NCBI RefSeq assembly: GCF_001308875.1
Contig: NZ_KQ465108.1
Coordinates: 124,001 to 188,000 of the forward strand
Reading direction: 5' to 3'
From: Lysinibacillus sp. ZYM-1
GTDB taxonomy: Bacteria > Bacillota > Bacilli > Bacillales_A > Planococcaceae
Length of the DNA: 64,000 nucleotides
The translations under genes and the position numbers were made by a program. Position 1 is the stretch's first letter; each line of letters opens with the position of its first letter. The notes beneath the pieces were generated by a model that searched no databases, had not been told where the DNA came from, and saw nothing but the letters and a program-made list of their open reading frames with translations. Positions 62,645 to 64,000 of the stretch are shown piece after piece.

Positions 62645-64000
62645 ATGTATTGGTGTAAAATAGCTCAAACAAATGAAGAGTATGAGGCGATTGCGCGATT
62701 AAATTATGAGACATTTGTGGAAGAAATTCCACAGCACGAGCCAAGTATGACAAGAAAAAAAGTTGACAGATTCCATCAGGAAAATACATATATAGTTGTG
62801 TATAAGGAAACAGAACTAATAGGAATGGTGGCTTTTAGAGATCAACGGCCGTTTTCTATTGACGAAAAAATTGGTAAGGTAGAGCAATTTTTACCGAAGG
62901 AATGGTGTGGCAAGGTTTGCGAAATACGTTTACTTGCTGTGAAAAAAAATTATCGGGCGGGGCGAGTCCTGTTGAAGCTCACACAAGCATTAAATACATT
63001 TGCCTATGAAAAAGGCTATACGGCTGCAGTCATTTCAGGGACAACGCGTGAAGAAAAGCTATATAAGCAAATGGGTTTTCAACAGTTTGCACCAGCTGTA
63101 GGAACAGAGAATGCTCAATTTTTACCGATGGTTCTAACTAGGCATGAATTTGAACAGTCCTTACAACGAAGGCTCTCAAAGGATGACTATACTTTTTATC
63201 CAGGTCCTGTAAAGCAATTGGAGATAATGGGCTATACCAATTTATCCCATCGCTCGTTAAGTTTTAAGGCACTCTATGAACGCGTACATCAAAAGCTGTT
63301 ACATTTATCAAATGCCAATCATATGGGGGTAATCGTTGGTACAGGAACATTGGCCAATGAAGTGATGCTTGCTCAACTAAAGGCACAGCAATTAGGAAAA
63401 GGCCTTATTCTTACGAATGGTGAATTTGGTGAACGGTTACGAAAACAAGCGGTCCGTTGGTCATTAGATTTTGATGTAGTGGAACAAGAATGGGGAACTA
63501 TGTTTGATTGTAAGGAATTGGAGTTGTTGCTAGGAACAGGGGCTTATCAGTGGATGTTGGCAGTGCATGGGGAAACCTCCACAGGGACTTGTAATGACTT
63601 AGAAGACCTTAGCCAATTGGCAAAGTGTTATGATGTGAAGCTATGTGTAGATAGTATCAGTACGTTCGGTGCAATGCCATTTTCATTACAGGACTGTTAT
63701 TTGGCTACCGCAGTAAGTGGTAAAGCAATTGGGGCAATGAGTGGGCTAGCATTTGTATTTTCACAATATTTGGCACCATCAACGACTTCATTACCTGCTT
63801 ACTTGGACTTAGCGAATTATCAAGAAGGTGCGATTCCATTTACGCTTCCTGCCGTGTTACTTGGTAATTTGGATGTGTCCCTACAGGCTTATCCTGTACG
63901 CTATGAGCAGCTACAGCAACGTTTTGAGGCATTACTGCAGCTACCATGTATGCACTATCAATTACCAACAACTCAGTATCCAATGCTTCTAACCATTAAA
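62645..64000 (+). CDS. GNAT-like/class V aminotransferase fusion protein, cut by window end
   Basis: At least 452 codons are present. Residues 1-170 form an N-acyltransferase-like domain (YIVVYKETELIGMVAFRD; VCEIRLLAVKKNYRAGRVLL). From about 180 a class V aminotransferase starts (TFYPGPVK, SHRSLSFKALYERV, GTGTLANEVMLAQL). The PLP lysine context VSGKAIGAMSGLAFVF lies near residue 360. The two domains are in one open frame. Substrate is unknown; the aminotransferase part resembles the serine/alanine-glyoxylate and aminoethylphosphonate group. Confidence 0.85.
   Translation, partial: MYWCKIAQTNEEYEAIARLNYETFVEEIPQHEPSMTRKKVDRFHQENTYIVVYKETELIGMVAFRDQRPFSIDEKIGKVEQFLPKEWCGKVCEIRLLAVKKNYRAGRVLLKLTQALNTFAYEKGYTAAVISGTTREEKLYKQMGFQQFAPAVGTENAQFLPMVLTRHEFEQSLQRRLSKDDYTFYPGPVKQLEIMGYTNLSHRSLSFKALYERVHQKLLHLSNANHMGVIVGTGTLANEVMLAQLKAQQLGKGLILTNGEFGERLRKQAVRWSLDFDVVEQEWGTMFDCKELELLLGTGAYQWMLAVHGETSTGTCNDLEDLSQLAKCYDVKLCVDSISTFGAMPFSLQDCYLATAVSGKAIGAMSGLAFVFSQYLAPSTTSLPAYLDLANYQEGAIPFTLPAVLLGNLDVSLQAYPVRYEQLQQRFEALLQLPCMHYQLPTTQYPMLLTIK

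Overview
The window looks like a Lysinibacillus-type member of the Bacillaceae/Planococcaceae. The evidence is the low G+C sequence, the Gram-positive ribosome-binding sites with frequent TTG/GTG starts, the fer-ypbB-recQ(recS)-ypbE-ypbG gene order known from Bacillus, a SigW-type promoter before a NfeD/flotillin pair, and a FapR operator before fabI. The genus call is inference. I saw no rRNA, tRNA or CRISPR.

Left chromosomal arm (1-19.1 kb). It holds a YitT membrane protein, a YjbR-like protein, a GIY-YIG protein and a DUF2087 regulator. A LytTR/DUF3021/ABC-2 operon and an AbrB-type membrane protein follow, then a chemotaxis receptor. Next is an ABC-F ATPase preceded by a 46-codon leader ORF and an intrinsic terminator, which looks like a translation-coupled attenuator. 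After a GNAT enzyme and a 5'-nucleotidase comes a phosphonate/phosphite-type ABC importer (phnD, phnC and two phnE-like permeases).

Phage-derived element (about 19.2-48.7 kb). Nearly all of it is one long minus-strand late operon. In transcription order it encodes a sigma-region-4-like regulator with a zinc ribbon, small proteins, a tail-terminator-like protein, a major tail protein with a BIG2-like domain, a 2069-aa tape measure carrying M23 peptidase and tail-lysozyme domains, Dit, and Tal with a His-rich tip. Four fibre genes with small partner genes follow, two of which form duplicated cassettes, then a coiled-coil membrane protein, a holin and an M23 endolysin. I find no portal, terminase, capsid, protease, replication gene or functional recombinase. 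The divergent plus-strand genes are a DGQHR/DndB-like protein and an integrase-fold protein resembling the SPbeta YopQ-YopR(MrpR) pair. Next to them is a gene whose promoter contains a perfect LexA box. The best reading is an SOS-inducible, SPbeta-derived non-contractile tail particle (F-type tailocin candidate), or a prophage reduced to its tail and lysis genes.

Right chromosomal arm (48.8-64 kb). It holds NfeD/FloT with a SigW promoter, a GNAT, a soluble chemotaxis-like protein, and an MFS transporter broken by one in-frame TGA. Then come a TauE/SafE permease, fabI, ferredoxin, ypbB, recQ, a LysM protein, a metallophosphoesterase and a YpdA-type bacillithiol disulfide reductase. A PlsY-family acyltransferase follows. 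The window ends inside a GNAT/class-V aminotransferase fusion.
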